From Dethiothermospora halolimnae (lineage in GTDB: Bacteria > Bacillota > Clostridia > Tissierellales > VENL01): 64,000 nucleotides of DNA. Positions within the stretch are counted from its first letter, which is position 1, and every line of letters starts with the position of its first letter. Where the stretch lies: NCBI RefSeq assembly GCF_037577855.1, contig NZ_JBAKFX010000006.1:76932-140931 (forward strand), given 5' to 3'. This document shows positions 1 to 8,503 of this stretch, one piece after another. Under the pieces are notes generated by a model. The model saw nothing but the letters and a program-made list of their open reading frames with translations. It was not told the DNA's origin and did not search any database. A program made the position numbers and the translations under genes.

Positions 1-1
1 A

Positions 2-871
2 GCTTTTTTAAGCTTTGTGTTTGCAGGATTTTTAGCTAAACCTATTGATAAATTTATTAGCACCATAAAAAAGATATCCCATGGAAATTTAGAAGAAAAA
101 GTGACAATTGAAACAAATGACGAATTTAAAAAAATGGCTGACATATTTAACACCATGGTTACAAAACTAAATCAAGTTGATACTCAGAGAAAAGATTTTG
201 TTGCTAATGTATCCCATGAATTAAGAACTCCATTAAGTTCTATTAAACTATTATCAGAATCTTTAGTACATCAGGAAGAGGGAAATATAGAAATCTATAA
301 GGAGTTTTTAAAGGATATAAATGATGAAGTTGATAGACTTAATAATATTATAAGTGATTTATTAACGTTAGTTGATATGGACAAAAAGAAGTTACATTTA
401 GATTATAAAACCACATATATAAACTATCTATTAGAGAGGATTGTCCACCAAATAAAGCCTCTAGCAGAGGAAAAATCAATAGATCTTAATTTGAAAACTA
501 ATGAACAAATACAAATAAATATTGACTCTGATAAGATAAAACAAGCTATAATAAATATAATTCATAATGGAATTAAGTATACAAAAGAAGGCGGTTATGT
601 AAATGTAAGTTTATATTCAAAGGATAACTTTGCTATTATAGAAATCGAAGATAATGGTATAGGCATAGATAAAGATAGTCTAGCCCATATATTTGATAGA
701 TTTTATAGGGTTGATAAAGCTAGGTCAAGAAATACAGGAGGAACGGGCCTAGGGTTATCCATAACCCACCAGATAGTTAGCTTACATCAAGGTACCATTG
801 AAGTTGAAAGTGAACCTGAAAAAGGAACTACATTTTATATAAAACTACCCACTGATGTGGGGGTAGTATAG
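2..871 (+). CDS. Sensor histidine kinase, C-terminal part (cut by window start)
   Basis: This is the cytoplasmic part of a membrane sensor kinase that would autophosphorylate on His and pass phosphate to a response regulator encoded upstream, outside the window. The frame is open from base 2, so the GTG at 17 is internal. It reads: end of a membrane segment, HAMP linker (KPIDKFISTIKK onwards), H-box FVANVSHELRTPLSSIK, N-box NIIHNGIKYT, G1 DNGIGID, F-box IFDRFYRVDKARSR and G2 GGTGLGLSI. This is the WalK/PhoR-like HisKA-HATPase layout. A GerMN-type lipoprotein gene follows 19 bases later, probably in the same operon. Ligand and target are unknown. Confidence 0.93.
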   Translation, partial: AFLSFVFAGFLAKPIDKFISTIKKISHGNLEEKVTIETNDEFKKMADIFNTMVTKLNQVDTQRKDFVANVSHELRTPLSSIKLLSESLVHQEEGNIEIYKEFLKDINDEVDRLNNIISDLLTLVDMDKKKLHLDYKTTYINYLLERIVHQIKPLAEEKSIDLNLKTNEQIQINIDSDKIKQAIINIIHNGIKYTKEGGYVNVSLYSKDNFAIIEIEDNGIGIDKDSLAHIFDRFYRVDKARSRNTGGTGLGLSITHQIVSLHQGTIEVESEPEKGTTFYIKLPTDVGVV

Positions 872-890
872 TCTATGGGGAGGGATAAAT

Positions 891-1745
891 ATGTTTAAAA
901 AAATTATTTATATTTTGTTTATATTGATTATACCTTTAACAGCATGTACAAATTATAATGAAATTACAAAAGATAGTAACAATTATCCCCCAATAGGACC
1001 TTTAACCAGTAAAGATTACTATGAGGTAAAATTATATTTTCCCAACGAGGAGAATACCCGTTTGGTGGAGGAAAACAGATTAGTAAATACTGAAAACTCT
1101 AAACTTGAAGAAATAGTAATTAATGAATTAATTAAAGGTAGCAAGAAAGGAGCATTAGGAAGTATAATGCCCAATGGAACAAAACTACTATCAGTTGAAG
1201 TTATAGATAATGTTGCCCATGTTAGTTTTTCAAAAGGGATAATAAAGTCAAGTGCCACTGAAAAAGAAGAAGCTTTTGTATTGTTTTCCATTGTAAATAG
1301 CCTAGATCAATTGGATAAAGTAGATAAAGTCCAAATCTATATTGAAGGGGAAATTAGGGATGTATTTTATAATTATTATGGTATAAAGGAACCATTAACC
1401 TATAATCCCTTAATAGTTAATGAGGACTATTTAGAACCTATTAGTGAAGTAGAAGAATTTTTAAAGGAATTAAAAAATAAGAAATATCAAACTGCGGCAA
1501 TGCATATAGATATATCATCAAATGATAATATGTCACATAGTGAAATAGGATTATACCTAGAAAATATTTATAAAAACATGAGTGACTATGAAATATTAGA
1601 TTATAAAATATTAGACTATGGGGAAAAGACAACAATTATAGTTGATAATAGAACTTATTATTTCGATGGTAACTATAAAAAGGAACGTACTGAAATTTAC
1701 GAATTAAGTTATAAAAATGGAAGATTTAAAATAAAAAATTATTAA
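891..1745 (+). CDS. GerMN-domain lipoprotein
   Basis: This 284-aa protein has a lipoprotein signal (hydrophobic run ending in IPLTAC), so Cys19 would be lipidated and the protein anchored outside the membrane. Residues about 45-155 look like a GerMN domain (KLYFPNEENTRLVEENRLV, then a PNGTKLL...NVAHVSFSKG core). GerMN domains occur in spore-germination protein GerM and in lipoproteins next to two-component systems. The C-terminal third is unassigned. The ribosome site GGGGAGGG precedes the ATG, and the gene lies 19 bases after the kinase gene, so it may modulate or be controlled by that kinase. The domain call is by pattern only. Confidence 0.75.
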   Translation: MFKKIIYILFILIIPLTACTNYNEITKDSNNYPPIGPLTSKDYYEVKLYFPNEENTRLVEENRLVNTENSKLEEIVINELIKGSKKGALGSIMPNGTKLLSVEVIDNVAHVSFSKGIIKSSATEKEEAFVLFSIVNSLDQLDKVDKVQIYIEGEIRDVFYNYYGIKEPLTYNPLIVNEDYLEPISEVEEFLKELKNKKYQTAAMHIDISSNDNMSHSEIGLYLENIYKNMSDYEILDYKILDYGEKTTIIVDNRTYYFDGNYKKERTEIYELSYKNGRFKIKNY

Positions 1746-1753
1746 ATAAATTT

Positions 1754-1800
1754 CTAAATAAAGCTAATTGAAATGTTTTTCAAATAGCTTTATTTATTTT
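1754..1800 (+). terminator. Rho-independent terminator
   Basis: An AAATAAAGCTA arm pairs with TAGCTTTATTT around a loop and is followed by a T-rich run. It ends the kinase/lipoprotein operon. Confidence 0.7.
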
Positions 1801-2173
1801 AAATGAAATTATTGAAAATTCAGAATAAATTATGTATAATAAAATAAATTATAATAAATAGTTAGTTTAAATTAAAAAACATTTCATTAAAAACACTTAT
1901 CACATTTATGTCTTCTGAAAAATTTCTTGTCTTTTATTAAAGCTTTAGTTATTTTTAAAGTATAAAAAATGATTTTCAATAGGTTAAAAGGGTAGAAACA
2001 TAATAAAATCTTAAAATCAGAACTTTTATAAATAATTAACAGCAAAATCTAAAGAGTGGCTCTTCATTTTAAATTATAAATTCAATTCTTTTTATGAAAC
2101 CTCTAGTGAATAATTCTAATCACACATGAAAAATATATAGTTAAAATTCCAAACTTCAAAGGGGAGGGGTTAA
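1801..2173. other. Non-coding spacer, 373 bases
   Basis: AT-rich spacer between the terminator and the next operon. It should contain the promoter for the mrp-type operon, but I could not pick out a convincing -35/-10 pair. The GGGGAGGGG ribosome site at its end serves the gene at 2174. I see no RNA gene or repeat in it. Confidence 0.4.
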
Positions 2174-2527
2174 ATGGATAAAGAAAAACAAAGAATAATT
2201 GGAATGATTAATGAGTTAATCACCTTTTTATTAAATAACAAAACTTCGTCAATACATATAAACGTAAAAGAAAATGATAGAGAAACTAAGATTTCCATAT
2301 GCTGTAATATAAATGATGCTAAGGTTTTAAAGGATTTAAAAAACAAGATTATGTCAGATCGTTCAGAGGAAGTAGAAGAACTATACTGGGAGCTTCTTGG
2401 AGATACAAATGAAAATGATGACTTGTATATTTTAGGCAGTATGATTGATAAATCTAATATAAAATATACAGAAACAAATATGATGAAAATTATCTTAATT
2501 AGGAAAAAAGAACATAAAAGCAACTAA
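2174..2527 (+). CDS. Hypothetical protein, first gene of the mrp-type operon
   Basis: I do not recognise this 117-aa soluble protein. It starts with an amphipathic helix (MDKEKQRIIGMINELITFLL), then a beta-rich part containing ISICCNIND, and ends Lys-rich. It is preceded by a strong GGGGAGGGG site and lies 14 bases before the MrpE-like gene, so it is probably co-transcribed with the antiporter and may be an accessory or regulatory protein. No membrane segment is seen. Confidence 0.6.
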   Translation: MDKEKQRIIGMINELITFLLNNKTSSIHINVKENDRETKISICCNINDAKVLKDLKNKIMSDRSEEVEELYWELLGDTNENDDLYILGSMIDKSNIKYTETNMMKIILIRKKEHKSN

Positions 2528-2541
2528 TATAGGAGGTTGTT

Positions 2542-3036
2542 ATGGGATTAATTAAAAAAAGTTATAAACTATGCATATTTCTATATATTTTTTGGCTTAT
2601 GTTAACAATGAACTTACAGGTTCCAAATTTAATAATTGGACTATTGATAAGCATCATTGTGACTATTAGTTCTAAAGGAATTATATACGATAAAGGAGAA
2701 TTTAAAATAAAAATTCCTAATCTATTAAGTATTATTAGGTTTACCATTAGACTTATGTTTGAAATATATAAATCATCTTTTTCATATATAATAAGAATAA
2801 TAAAAAAAGATTGTAGTCCAGTATTTGTAAATGTTGATTTAGCTACGAAGAACATGTTCATTATAACTATTATTTCAAACGCAATTACTTTAACTCCAGG
2901 AACATTAACAATTGATACAGATAAAAATAGACTGGTGGTGTTATCAATAGATGATTGTAAAAAAAGAGGCGACAATTTGGCGGCAGAAATTAAAGAAAAA
3001 TATGAAAAAATTTTTATAAAGGAAAGGATGAAATAA
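2542..3036 (+). CDS. mrpE: Na+/H+ antiporter subunit E (MrpE/MnhE-like)
   Basis: This 164-aa membrane protein has two or three N-terminal hydrophobic helices and a C-terminal cytoplasmic part containing the family signature TLTPGTLTIDTDKNRLVVLSID. MrpE is a small subunit of the Mrp multisubunit secondary Na+/H+ antiporter. It is needed for normal assembly and activity and does not form the ion path itself. AGGAGG precedes the ATG, and the stop overlaps the ATG of the MrpF-like gene by one base, showing tight translational coupling. The length is typical. Confidence 0.9.
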   Translation: MGLIKKSYKLCIFLYIFWLMLTMNLQVPNLIIGLLISIIVTISSKGIIYDKGEFKIKIPNLLSIIRFTIRLMFEIYKSSFSYIIRIIKKDCSPVFVNVDLATKNMFIITIISNAITLTPGTLTIDTDKNRLVVLSIDDCKKRGDNLAAEIKEKYEKIFIKERMK

Positions 3037-3296
3037 TGTTTTTGATTATAACAATGGCCTTGCTTGTAGTAGCTATGTTTGTAACAATGATAAGAATGAT
3101 AATAGGTCCAACCATATGGGATAGACTATTGGCATTAAATCTTATATCAGCTAAGACAATTTTATTATTAACTGTATATGGAGTATACAAAAATAATATA
3201 TTTTTACTAGATGTTGCTATATCATATGGAATAATAGGCTTTATTGGAATAACACTATTATCAAGGTTTATTAAAAGAGGGGGTAGATTAAAGTGA
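3036..3296 (+). CDS. mrpF: Na+/H+ antiporter subunit F (MrpF-like)
   Basis: This 86-aa protein has three predicted membrane helices, with the motif RMIIGPTIWDRLLALNLIS near the first loop. That matches the MrpF/MnhF signature (GPT..DR..A.N). It is a small structural subunit of the Mrp complex. Its ATG overlaps the mrpE stop and its own stop overlaps the GTG of the next gene, so the order E-F-G is kept and coupled as in other Mrp operons. Confidence 0.9.
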   Translation: MFLIITMALLVVAMFVTMIRMIIGPTIWDRLLALNLISAKTILLLTVYGVYKNNIFLLDVAISYGIIGFIGITLLSRFIKRGGRLK

Positions 3297-3592
3297 TCTA
3301 CAAAATCTTATTAGTTTTATCATGGGTATATATTGTATTTGGAATGATTGGTATATATAGATTTGACAATATGTATGTAAGGTTACTTACCAGTAGTAAA
3401 ATAGATACTGTTGCCTTTATAACAATAATAATAGCCATGATTATAAGGTCAGGTTTTAGTCAATTGACACTGAGACTTTTCCTTATAATGTTTTTTATTA
3501 TGCTAACTAATCCAGTTAGCAATCATATAATATCTAGATCTGCCTATCTAAACGGAATAGGTATAAAGGATGAGGTTAAAAATGAAGATTAG
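3293..3592 (+). CDS. mrpG: Na+/H+ antiporter subunit G (MrpG-like)
   Basis: This 99-aa protein with three membrane helices carries the MrpG pattern of a short loop, IGIYRFDNMYVRLLTSSKIDT, followed by later helices ending at LTNPVSNHIISRSAY. That agrees with the family's 'tAPvaahaiarAAy' end. The start is a GTG overlapping the mrpF stop (GTGA). It is a small subunit of the Mrp antiporter. Its end overlaps the next gene. Confidence 0.88.
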   Translation: MIYKILLVLSWVYIVFGMIGIYRFDNMYVRLLTSSKIDTVAFITIIIAMIIRSGFSQLTLRLFLIMFFIMLTNPVSNHIISRSAYLNGIGIKDEVKNED

Positions 3593-4130
3593 TCACTTAT
3601 TACAAATATTACTTATATTCTTATGTATTTATATGATAAAAATTAAAGATAATCTTAGAGTTGTTATTTCATTTTCTGTATTTTCATTAATTACAGCTGG
3701 TGTTTATTATTTCCTAAAAGCACCTGATTTAGCTCTGGCGGAGGCAGCCATAGGAAGTGCTATTATCCCTCTTGTATATATAATTGCTATTTCTAAACAA
3801 AGAGAGTTTTTAGTAGTTAGTCATATTAGTGAAGAAGATGATTTCTTTTTAAATAATGATAACTTAAAGGGGGAGGGGTATAAATTATTAGAGGAATTTA
3901 CTAAACATTATAATTTAAAACTTGTGATTAGCCATCAAAAGTATGATCAATTGCAAGGCATTTTCCGTACTAGAAATATAGATTTAGTAATAGAAAAATG
4001 TAAAAAAAGTGATAAATACATGTTAAAAGGTAAAAAAACTAGTATACTTATGAATAAATTAGAAAAGTTAGCGGAGGATCAAAAAAAAATTAAAGTTATT
4101 AAAATAGGTGAGGGGGAAATGGATGATTAA
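3582..4130 (+). CDS. DUF4040 / MrpA-C-terminal-like antiporter subunit with soluble extension
   Basis: Residues 1-75 form helices around the motif APDLALAEAAIGSAIIPLVYI. This is the DUF4040 signature found at the C-terminal end of MrpA, in MrpB-related subunits and in MBH-type hydrogenase modules. Residues from about 80 to the end form a soluble extension (GYKLLEEFTKHYNLKLV...) resembling a small-molecule-binding regulatory fold, which is inference. I chose the ATG at 3582 over that at 3570 because the GATGAGG site sits before it and it overlaps the mrpG stop. The operon lacks a full MrpA, so this protein probably supplies the equivalent of the MrpA tail. Confidence 0.75.
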   Translation: MKISHLLQILLIFLCIYMIKIKDNLRVVISFSVFSLITAGVYYFLKAPDLALAEAAIGSAIIPLVYIIAISKQREFLVVSHISEEDDFFLNNDNLKGEGYKLLEEFTKHYNLKLVISHQKYDQLQGIFRTRNIDLVIEKCKKSDKYMLKGKKTSILMNKLEKLAEDQKKIKVIKIGEGEMDD

Positions 4131-4389
4131 AAAAATCCTTTTAATATTTATATTGATAGTATTGATAACGGTATTTATTAATATAGGGTTTAATGCTACT
4201 GAAAATGTAGATACCAGTAGTAAAGACTATTATATAAACAATACATATAGTGACACAGGCTCAAAAAATATTGTTACCGGTATATATTTAGATTATAGAC
4301 TATTTGATTCAATATTTGAGGCAAGTATATTAATAATTGTTGTTTCAGGGATTATATTCATATCTAAAAGGGATGATGATATTCTTTAG
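4123..4389 (+). CDS. Small Mrp-type membrane subunit (MbhE/MnhB-like)
   Basis: This protein of about 88 aa has an N-terminal membrane helix, an external loop (NNTYSDTGSKNIVTGIYLDYRLFDSIFEASI) and a C-terminal helix. The stretch 'GS.N.VTGI..DYR.fDsifE' matches the short subunit that lies before MrpB in archaeal and clostridial Mrp/MBH-type operons, or the matching part of MrpA. The start at ATG 4123 follows GAGGGGG and overlaps the previous stop. The ORF could be extended to a GTG at 4108, but no ribosome site supports that. Confidence 0.75.
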   Translation: MIKKILLIFILIVLITVFINIGFNATENVDTSSKDYYINNTYSDTGSKNIVTGIYLDYRLFDSIFEASILIIVVSGIIFISKRDDDIL

Positions 4390-4410
4390 ATAAAATTAAG
4401 GAGGGGTTAC

Positions 4411-4815
4411 TTGAAAACTTCAGAGATACTTAGATGTATAAGTAGGGTATTGTTCCCGTTTATCCTTTTATATGGATTTTATATAATAATAAATGGTCAC
4501 TTGTCCCCAGGAGGTGGCTTTCAAGGTGGAGCTATACTAGCTACTGGAATATTGATTAGTTATTTTATCTATCCAGAGAAAATCAGAGATTTAAATTTAC
4601 TAGTTAAACTAGAAAAATATGTGTTCATATTAATAATAGCAATCTCGTCAATAGGTTTAATTACTAGAGGAGAAATTTTTACAAGTTTTCTACCTTTAGA
4701 CACTAAAGCAAACTTTAAAGCAATATTTTTAACAATTTTAAACCTATTTATAGGAATTAAAGTTTCCATAGGTCTTGTTTTAATATTTTCAACCTTTATT
4801 GAGGAGGGGAAATAA
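4411..4815 (+). CDS. mrpB: Na+/H+ antiporter subunit B (MrpB-like)
   Basis: This 134-aa protein has four predicted helices and the hallmark motif GHLSPGGGFQGGAILATG at residues 30-47, which is diagnostic of MrpB/MnhB. It starts at a TTG nine to ten bases after AAGGAGG. MrpB is an integral subunit of the Mrp antiporter and contacts the MrpA/MrpD channel subunits. The stop overlaps the ATG of the MrpC-like gene by one base. Confidence 0.92.
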   Translation: MKTSEILRCISRVLFPFILLYGFYIIINGHLSPGGGFQGGAILATGILISYFIYPEKIRDLNLLVKLEKYVFILIIAISSIGLITRGEIFTSFLPLDTKANFKAIFLTILNLFIGIKVSIGLVLIFSTFIEEGK

Positions 4816-5159
4816 TGAAATTCAGTCTAGTACTGTCCTTTATATTATTAGGTATTGGTATATATGGTATATCTACAAATAAAAACATTATAAAGTCAAT
4901 AATATTTTATAACATCATCCAATCATCTGTTATAATAATATTTTTAAACTTCGGCACTATAGGTTCTATGGAGATACCAATAATATCTGAATTTACTAAA
5001 GAAGCTGAAAATATGGTAGATCCACTACCCCAAGCTCTTATGATAACAACTATTGTAATAGGAGCGGCCATAACTGCTTTGGCACTTATGTTAAGTATAA
5101 AAATATTTCACTATTATGGAACCCTAAATTGGAAAGAATTAATAGAAAGGAAAGGATAA
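4815..5159 (+). CDS. mrpC: Na+/H+ antiporter subunit C (MrpC-like)
   Basis: This 114-aa protein with three helices is related to NuoK of complex I. The motif VDPLPQALMITTIVIGAAITA is the MrpC signature. The gene is coupled to mrpB by an overlapping stop/start and to mrpD by a one-base gap. The role in the antiporter is proton and Na+ translocation together with the D-type subunit. Confidence 0.92.
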   Translation: MKFSLVLSFILLGIGIYGISTNKNIIKSIIFYNIIQSSVIIIFLNFGTIGSMEIPIISEFTKEAENMVDPLPQALMITTIVIGAAITALALMLSIKIFHYYGTLNWKELIERKG

Positions 5160-5160
5160 A

Positions 5161-6756
5161 ATGGAGTTTGTACCTATATATATAATTTTCATCCCAATTA
5201 TAACTGCAATGCTTATTTATATAATAAATAAAAAATCCTTTAATTACTTAATTTTTTTATCCCAATTAATAATAACATTTTTAACGGTAAGGTATTATAT
5301 ATTTTATGATAAGTTAATAGACAGACATATATTAGTCTTAGGGGGTTGGAATAAGGTGGTTTCAATATCCCTAAGAAATGATCAGTTATCTATTTCTTTT
5401 ATCTTTCTTAGTATTTTTATATGGTGGATGGTTTTAATATATAGCTGGGAAAAAAGAAAACATGATTTTAAATTTTTGTTTTTCCTATTATTCCTTGAAG
5501 GAACTTTTCTAGGATTGATACAGACTAATGATATATTTAATCTATTTGTTTTTATTGAAATAACAACTATTATATCAACAATTCTTATTATATATAAAAA
5601 GGATGGTTATTCGGTAAGATCAGGATTATACTACCTTTTGTTTAATAGTGTGGGAACTATATTTTATCTATTAGGACTAATATTTATATATATTACCACA
5701 GGAAGTTTAAATATGGATATAATTTCTGAGAAAATTAGTTATATAGGAGAAAATTCTGTTATAATATTATCATATATTTTTATAATGGCTGCTGTTGGAG
5801 TCAAGTCTGCATTTTTTCCTGTATATAATTGGCTCCCAAAGGCCCACGGTGCAGCCCCAGCATCCATATCGGCTTTATTATCAGGGCTATTAATAAAAAG
5901 TGGGTTATATGCATTTATTAGATTTAATAAAGTATATAATATTGATATTATGTACGATTTATTTTTTATACTAGGATGCCTAACTGCAATATCTGGAATA
6001 TTTTTTGCCCTAAGTCAAAAAGATATAAAACAAATATTAGCCTTTCATACCATATCCCAGATTGGTATCATATTAATGGGACTTAGTAGTATGTCGGGGA
6101 AGACTTATATTGGTGGTATCATACATATATTTAATCATGCCATGTTTAAATCTTTATTATTTATGGGGGCAGGATATATTATAAATGTATACGGAACAAG
6201 GAAAATAACAGACATAAGGGGAGTATTTAAAAATATGCCCATAGCTTCCTGCTTTATGATTATCGGAATGTTGTCTATTACTGGAGCACCTCTTTTCAAT
6301 GGATTTGTAAGTAAGACTATAATCAAATATGGCTTTAAAGGTAACACTGTTAAGACTATATTACTGTACATCATCAACCTGGGCACGGGAATATCCTTTG
6401 TAAAGATGTCTCAAATTTTCTTTGGGAAATTTAAAGTTCAAAAACTTAGAAACTATCATCATGAATTGGCTATGCTTATTCTTGCTATGATGTGTATTAT
6501 ACTAGGAAACTTCTATATGCCATTGACTAAGGGATTTTTTGGAGTTGAGCTTTCATTTGTAAAAGTTACTGATATAGTTAATTGGATAAATTATATGGTT
6601 TCAATAGGCATAGGGTATTTGATATATAAGAAAATCATTGAAAAGGATTATAATATAATTAAAAGGTTAAGACACTTAAATATTTCCTTTGGTAGTACTA
6701 ATTTTATGTTGGTGGTGTTTATATTCATTATGGTTGTTTGGAGTTATGTTTATTAG
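5161..6756 (+). CDS. mrpD: Na+/H+ antiporter subunit D (MrpD-like, NuoN/NuoM family)
   Basis: This 531-aa polytopic membrane protein of the proton-translocating NADH-quinone oxidoreductase family has about 14 helices. The family glutamate is seen in NLFVFIEITTI and the key lysine helix in GVKSAFFPVYNWLPKAHGAAPASISALLSG; histidine helices follow (HTISQIGII, HIFNHAMFKSLLFMGAG). It is the only large channel subunit encoded in this operon because no full-length MrpA gene is present. The ATG follows AGGAAAGG. A terminator shared with the convergent aldolase gene lies about 40 bases downstream. Confidence 0.93.
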   Translation: MEFVPIYIIFIPIITAMLIYIINKKSFNYLIFLSQLIITFLTVRYYIFYDKLIDRHILVLGGWNKVVSISLRNDQLSISFIFLSIFIWWMVLIYSWEKRKHDFKFLFFLLFLEGTFLGLIQTNDIFNLFVFIEITTIISTILIIYKKDGYSVRSGLYYLLFNSVGTIFYLLGLIFIYITTGSLNMDIISEKISYIGENSVIILSYIFIMAAVGVKSAFFPVYNWLPKAHGAAPASISALLSGLLIKSGLYAFIRFNKVYNIDIMYDLFFILGCLTAISGIFFALSQKDIKQILAFHTISQIGIILMGLSSMSGKTYIGGIIHIFNHAMFKSLLFMGAGYIINVYGTRKITDIRGVFKNMPIASCFMIIGMLSITGAPLFNGFVSKTIIKYGFKGNTVKTILLYIINLGTGISFVKMSQIFFGKFKVQKLRNYHHELAMLILAMMCIILGNFYMPLTKGFFGVELSFVKVTDIVNWINYMVSIGIGYLIYKKIIEKDYNIIKRLRHLNISFGSTNFMLVVFIFIMVVWSYVY

Positions 6757-6794
6757 GGATAAATATAGTAGAAAATATTAGATATTCATTATAG

Positions 6795-6832
6795 AAAAAG
6801 AACAGCACCAAATATTTGGTACTGTTCTTCAA
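6795..6832. terminator. Bidirectional terminator between mrpD and the aldolase gene
   Basis: AAGAACAG(CACC) pairs with its complement (GGTA)CTGTTCTT around AAATATT, with A-rich sequence on the left and T-rich on the right. It can stop transcripts from both convergent genes. Confidence 0.8.
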
Positions 6833-6845
6833 CTTTATAAACTAA

Positions 6846-7709
6846 TTACCCTTTGTTGATTGAGCCAAATAACTCCATTTTTTCTTTTACTGTTTTTTTA
6901 ATTGCCTCAAAACCAGGGGCTAGAAGCTTTCTAGGATCATAGCCTTTTCCTTTGAGATCTTTTCCTGCTTCAATATAACCACGGGTGGCTTCTGCGAAGG
7001 CCAATTGACATTCTGTATTTACATTAATTTTTGCCACTCCCAATGATATAGCTTTTTTGATCATCTCTTCTGGAATCCCTGTACCACCATGTAAAACCAA
7101 TGGTACATCATCAGTAACTTCATTAATCTTAGCTAAAACATCAAAGTCTAAACCCTTCCAATTTTTTGGGTATTTACCATGAATATTACCAATACCAGCA
7201 GCTAGTATTGAAACACCCAAATCTGAAATGGCTTTACACTGACTAGGGTCAGCAACCTCTCCTACTCCTATAACTCCATCTTCTTCACCACCAATTGAAC
7301 CAACCTCTGCTTCTACAGAAATACCTTTTTCACTGGCCATTTTTATTATTTTTTTAGTTTTTTCAATATTTTCTTCGATGTCATAATGGGATCCATCGAA
7401 CATAACTGAAGAATAACCGGCTTCCATGGCATTTATAGCACCTTCATAGCTACCATGATCTAAGTGTATCGCAACTGGAATTTGGATGTCTAAGTCCTCC
7501 ATTAGACCTTTTACCATACCCACAACAGTCTTATATCCACCCATATATTTTGTAGCACCTTCAGACACACCTAAAATTACTGGTGATTTGTTTTCTTGTG
7601 CAGTTAACAAAATAGCTTTGGTCCATTCTAAGTTATTGATATTGAAGTGACCTACTGCATACTTTTCCTTAGCTGCTTTTAAGAGCATTTCCTTTACAGA
7701 TACCAACAT
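6846..7709 (-). CDS. fba: Class II fructose-bisphosphate aldolase
   Basis: This zinc-dependent aldolase (287 aa) catalyses reversible cleavage of fructose 1,6-bisphosphate to DHAP and glyceraldehyde 3-phosphate in glycolysis and gluconeogenesis. Seen motifs: AIHLDHGSYEGA (catalytic Asp and zinc His), EAEVGSIGGEEDG, GNIHGKYPKNW (zinc His), LVLHGGTGIPEEMI (zinc His) and INVNTECQLA (phosphate binding). The length is typical of the short Firmicute form. AGGAGG lies eight bases before the ATG. Tagatose-bisphosphate aldolase is a close relative and cannot be fully excluded. Confidence 0.93.
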   Translation of the reverse strand: MLVSVKEMLLKAAKEKYAVGHFNINNLEWTKAILLTAQENKSPVILGVSEGATKYMGGYKTVVGMVKGLMEDLDIQIPVAIHLDHGSYEGAINAMEAGYSSVMFDGSHYDIEENIEKTKKIIKMASEKGISVEAEVGSIGGEEDGVIGVGEVADPSQCKAISDLGVSILAAGIGNIHGKYPKNWKGLDFDVLAKINEVTDDVPLVLHGGTGIPEEMIKKAISLGVAKINVNTECQLAFAEATRGYIEAGKDLKGKGYDPRKLLAPGFEAIKKTVKEKMELFGSINKG

Positions 7710-7994
7710 AATAAACCTCCTAATTTTATAATATATTTTTTATATATTTATGGCATAATTAACGCAAATATAGCATAATTACTTAATTATTATAAACAAA
7801 ATATGAAGAAAATATTGAGGGAATAAATTTGTCCCACATGGTTAAAATAGTACCCATATCTATTTTACCATAAATTTCATAGAAATAAAACTTAAAGCTT
7901 AAAAAAATCTATTCAACTACAATAAGTTTATTGTTCTTTCATTTGTTTTCTCTACTGTTAAACCAGATTGTCACTAAAGTTGTTAACTAAATCC
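7710..7994. other. Divergent spacer between the aldolase gene and tRNA-Sec
   Basis: AT-rich spacer that must hold the aldolase promoter (minus strand). I see two near copies of ATAGCATAATTA around 7750-7785 but nothing firm enough to call a regulator site. Confidence 0.3.
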
Positions 7995-8022
7995 TTGACA
8001 AAAAAGATATATATGCTATAAT
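7995..8022 (+). promoter_or_regulatory. Sigma-A type promoter of the tRNA-Sec gene
   Basis: Consensus TTGACA at 7995-8000, a 16-base spacer and consensus TATAAT at 8017-8022. Transcription would start about 8030, some 20 bases before the tRNA. Confidence 0.85.
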
Positions 8023-8051
8023 ATACTAGTCGCAACAAGTTAATAGTTTAT

Positions 8052-8148
8052 GGGAGTAGATGGGTGCTGGTGTGCCCTCTGGTCTTCAAAACCAGTTCGA
8101 GGCGTTAGGAGCGTCTTGGGTGGGTTCGATTCCCACATATTCCCGCCA
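8052..8148 (+). tRNA. selC: tRNA-Sec (anticodon TCA)
   Basis: This encodes the selenocysteine tRNA, which reads UGA with SelB at SECIS elements. The structure can be drawn by hand. The acceptor stem starts GGGAGTA and pairs with TATTCCC, followed by discriminator G and encoded CCA (8146-8148). The D-stem has six pairs (GGGTGC/GTGCCC) with a four-base loop TGGT, typical of tRNA-Sec. The anticodon loop is CT-TCA-AA (TCA at 8086-8088). The variable arm is long (8096-8119), and the T-arm has GTGGG/CCCAC around TTCGATT. The last acceptor pair (G8059/A8137) looks mismatched. A promoter and a terminator flank it. No selA or selB gene is in the window. Confidence 0.95.
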
Positions 8149-8150
8149 TA

Positions 8151-8184
8151 AAAAAACACACATTCAAAAGAATGTGTGTTTTTT
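8151..8184 (+). terminator. Terminator of tRNA-Sec
   Basis: AAACACACATTC pairs perfectly with GAATGTGTGTTT around AAAA, followed by a T run, directly after the CCA end. Confidence 0.9.
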
Positions 8185-8186
8185 TA

Positions 8187-8503
8187 TGGCGGGGAATTAT
8201 CTAGACTTATCACCTATATCTAGCATAAATGAATTTAAATTCGTTTGAAGGTCACTTTGTGTTTTTCAAAACTTAGGAGAGGTAAATAGTTTTGCTTTCT
8301 TTGTTCATGCTTAAAATAATATATATTTATTAAATATTATTAAGATTTACTATAATATCATTATTATCTGATTTCAATAGGAATTTAATAGAAAAAAATA
8401 TCTTAGTTCTTTATTTTTCATGTTGACCTTGATATAATGATATAGGGTTTATAAGTATGTTTTAATGAATATAATTAAACACCGTGTTTGAAAGGAGATA
8501 TAA
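8187..8503. other. Non-coding spacer with a degenerate chromosomal repeat
   Basis: It holds a weak copy (about 8231-8252, GAATTTAAATTCGTTTGAAGG) of the TTCGAATT-type repeat seen at 13.6, 16.6 and 18.7 kb. A GTTGACC and a TATAAT occur near 8421-8440 but are too close together to be one promoter. Nothing else is evident. Confidence 0.35.

Noticed and set aside
8060..8248. 62-codon ORF over the tRNA-Sec
   Set aside because: It runs through the tRNA and its terminator and has no ribosome site; the tRNA structure explains the sequence.
8421..8440. GTTGACC...TATAAT as a promoter of the USP-like gene
   Set aside because: The two boxes are only four bases apart, so they cannot be a -35/-10 pair.
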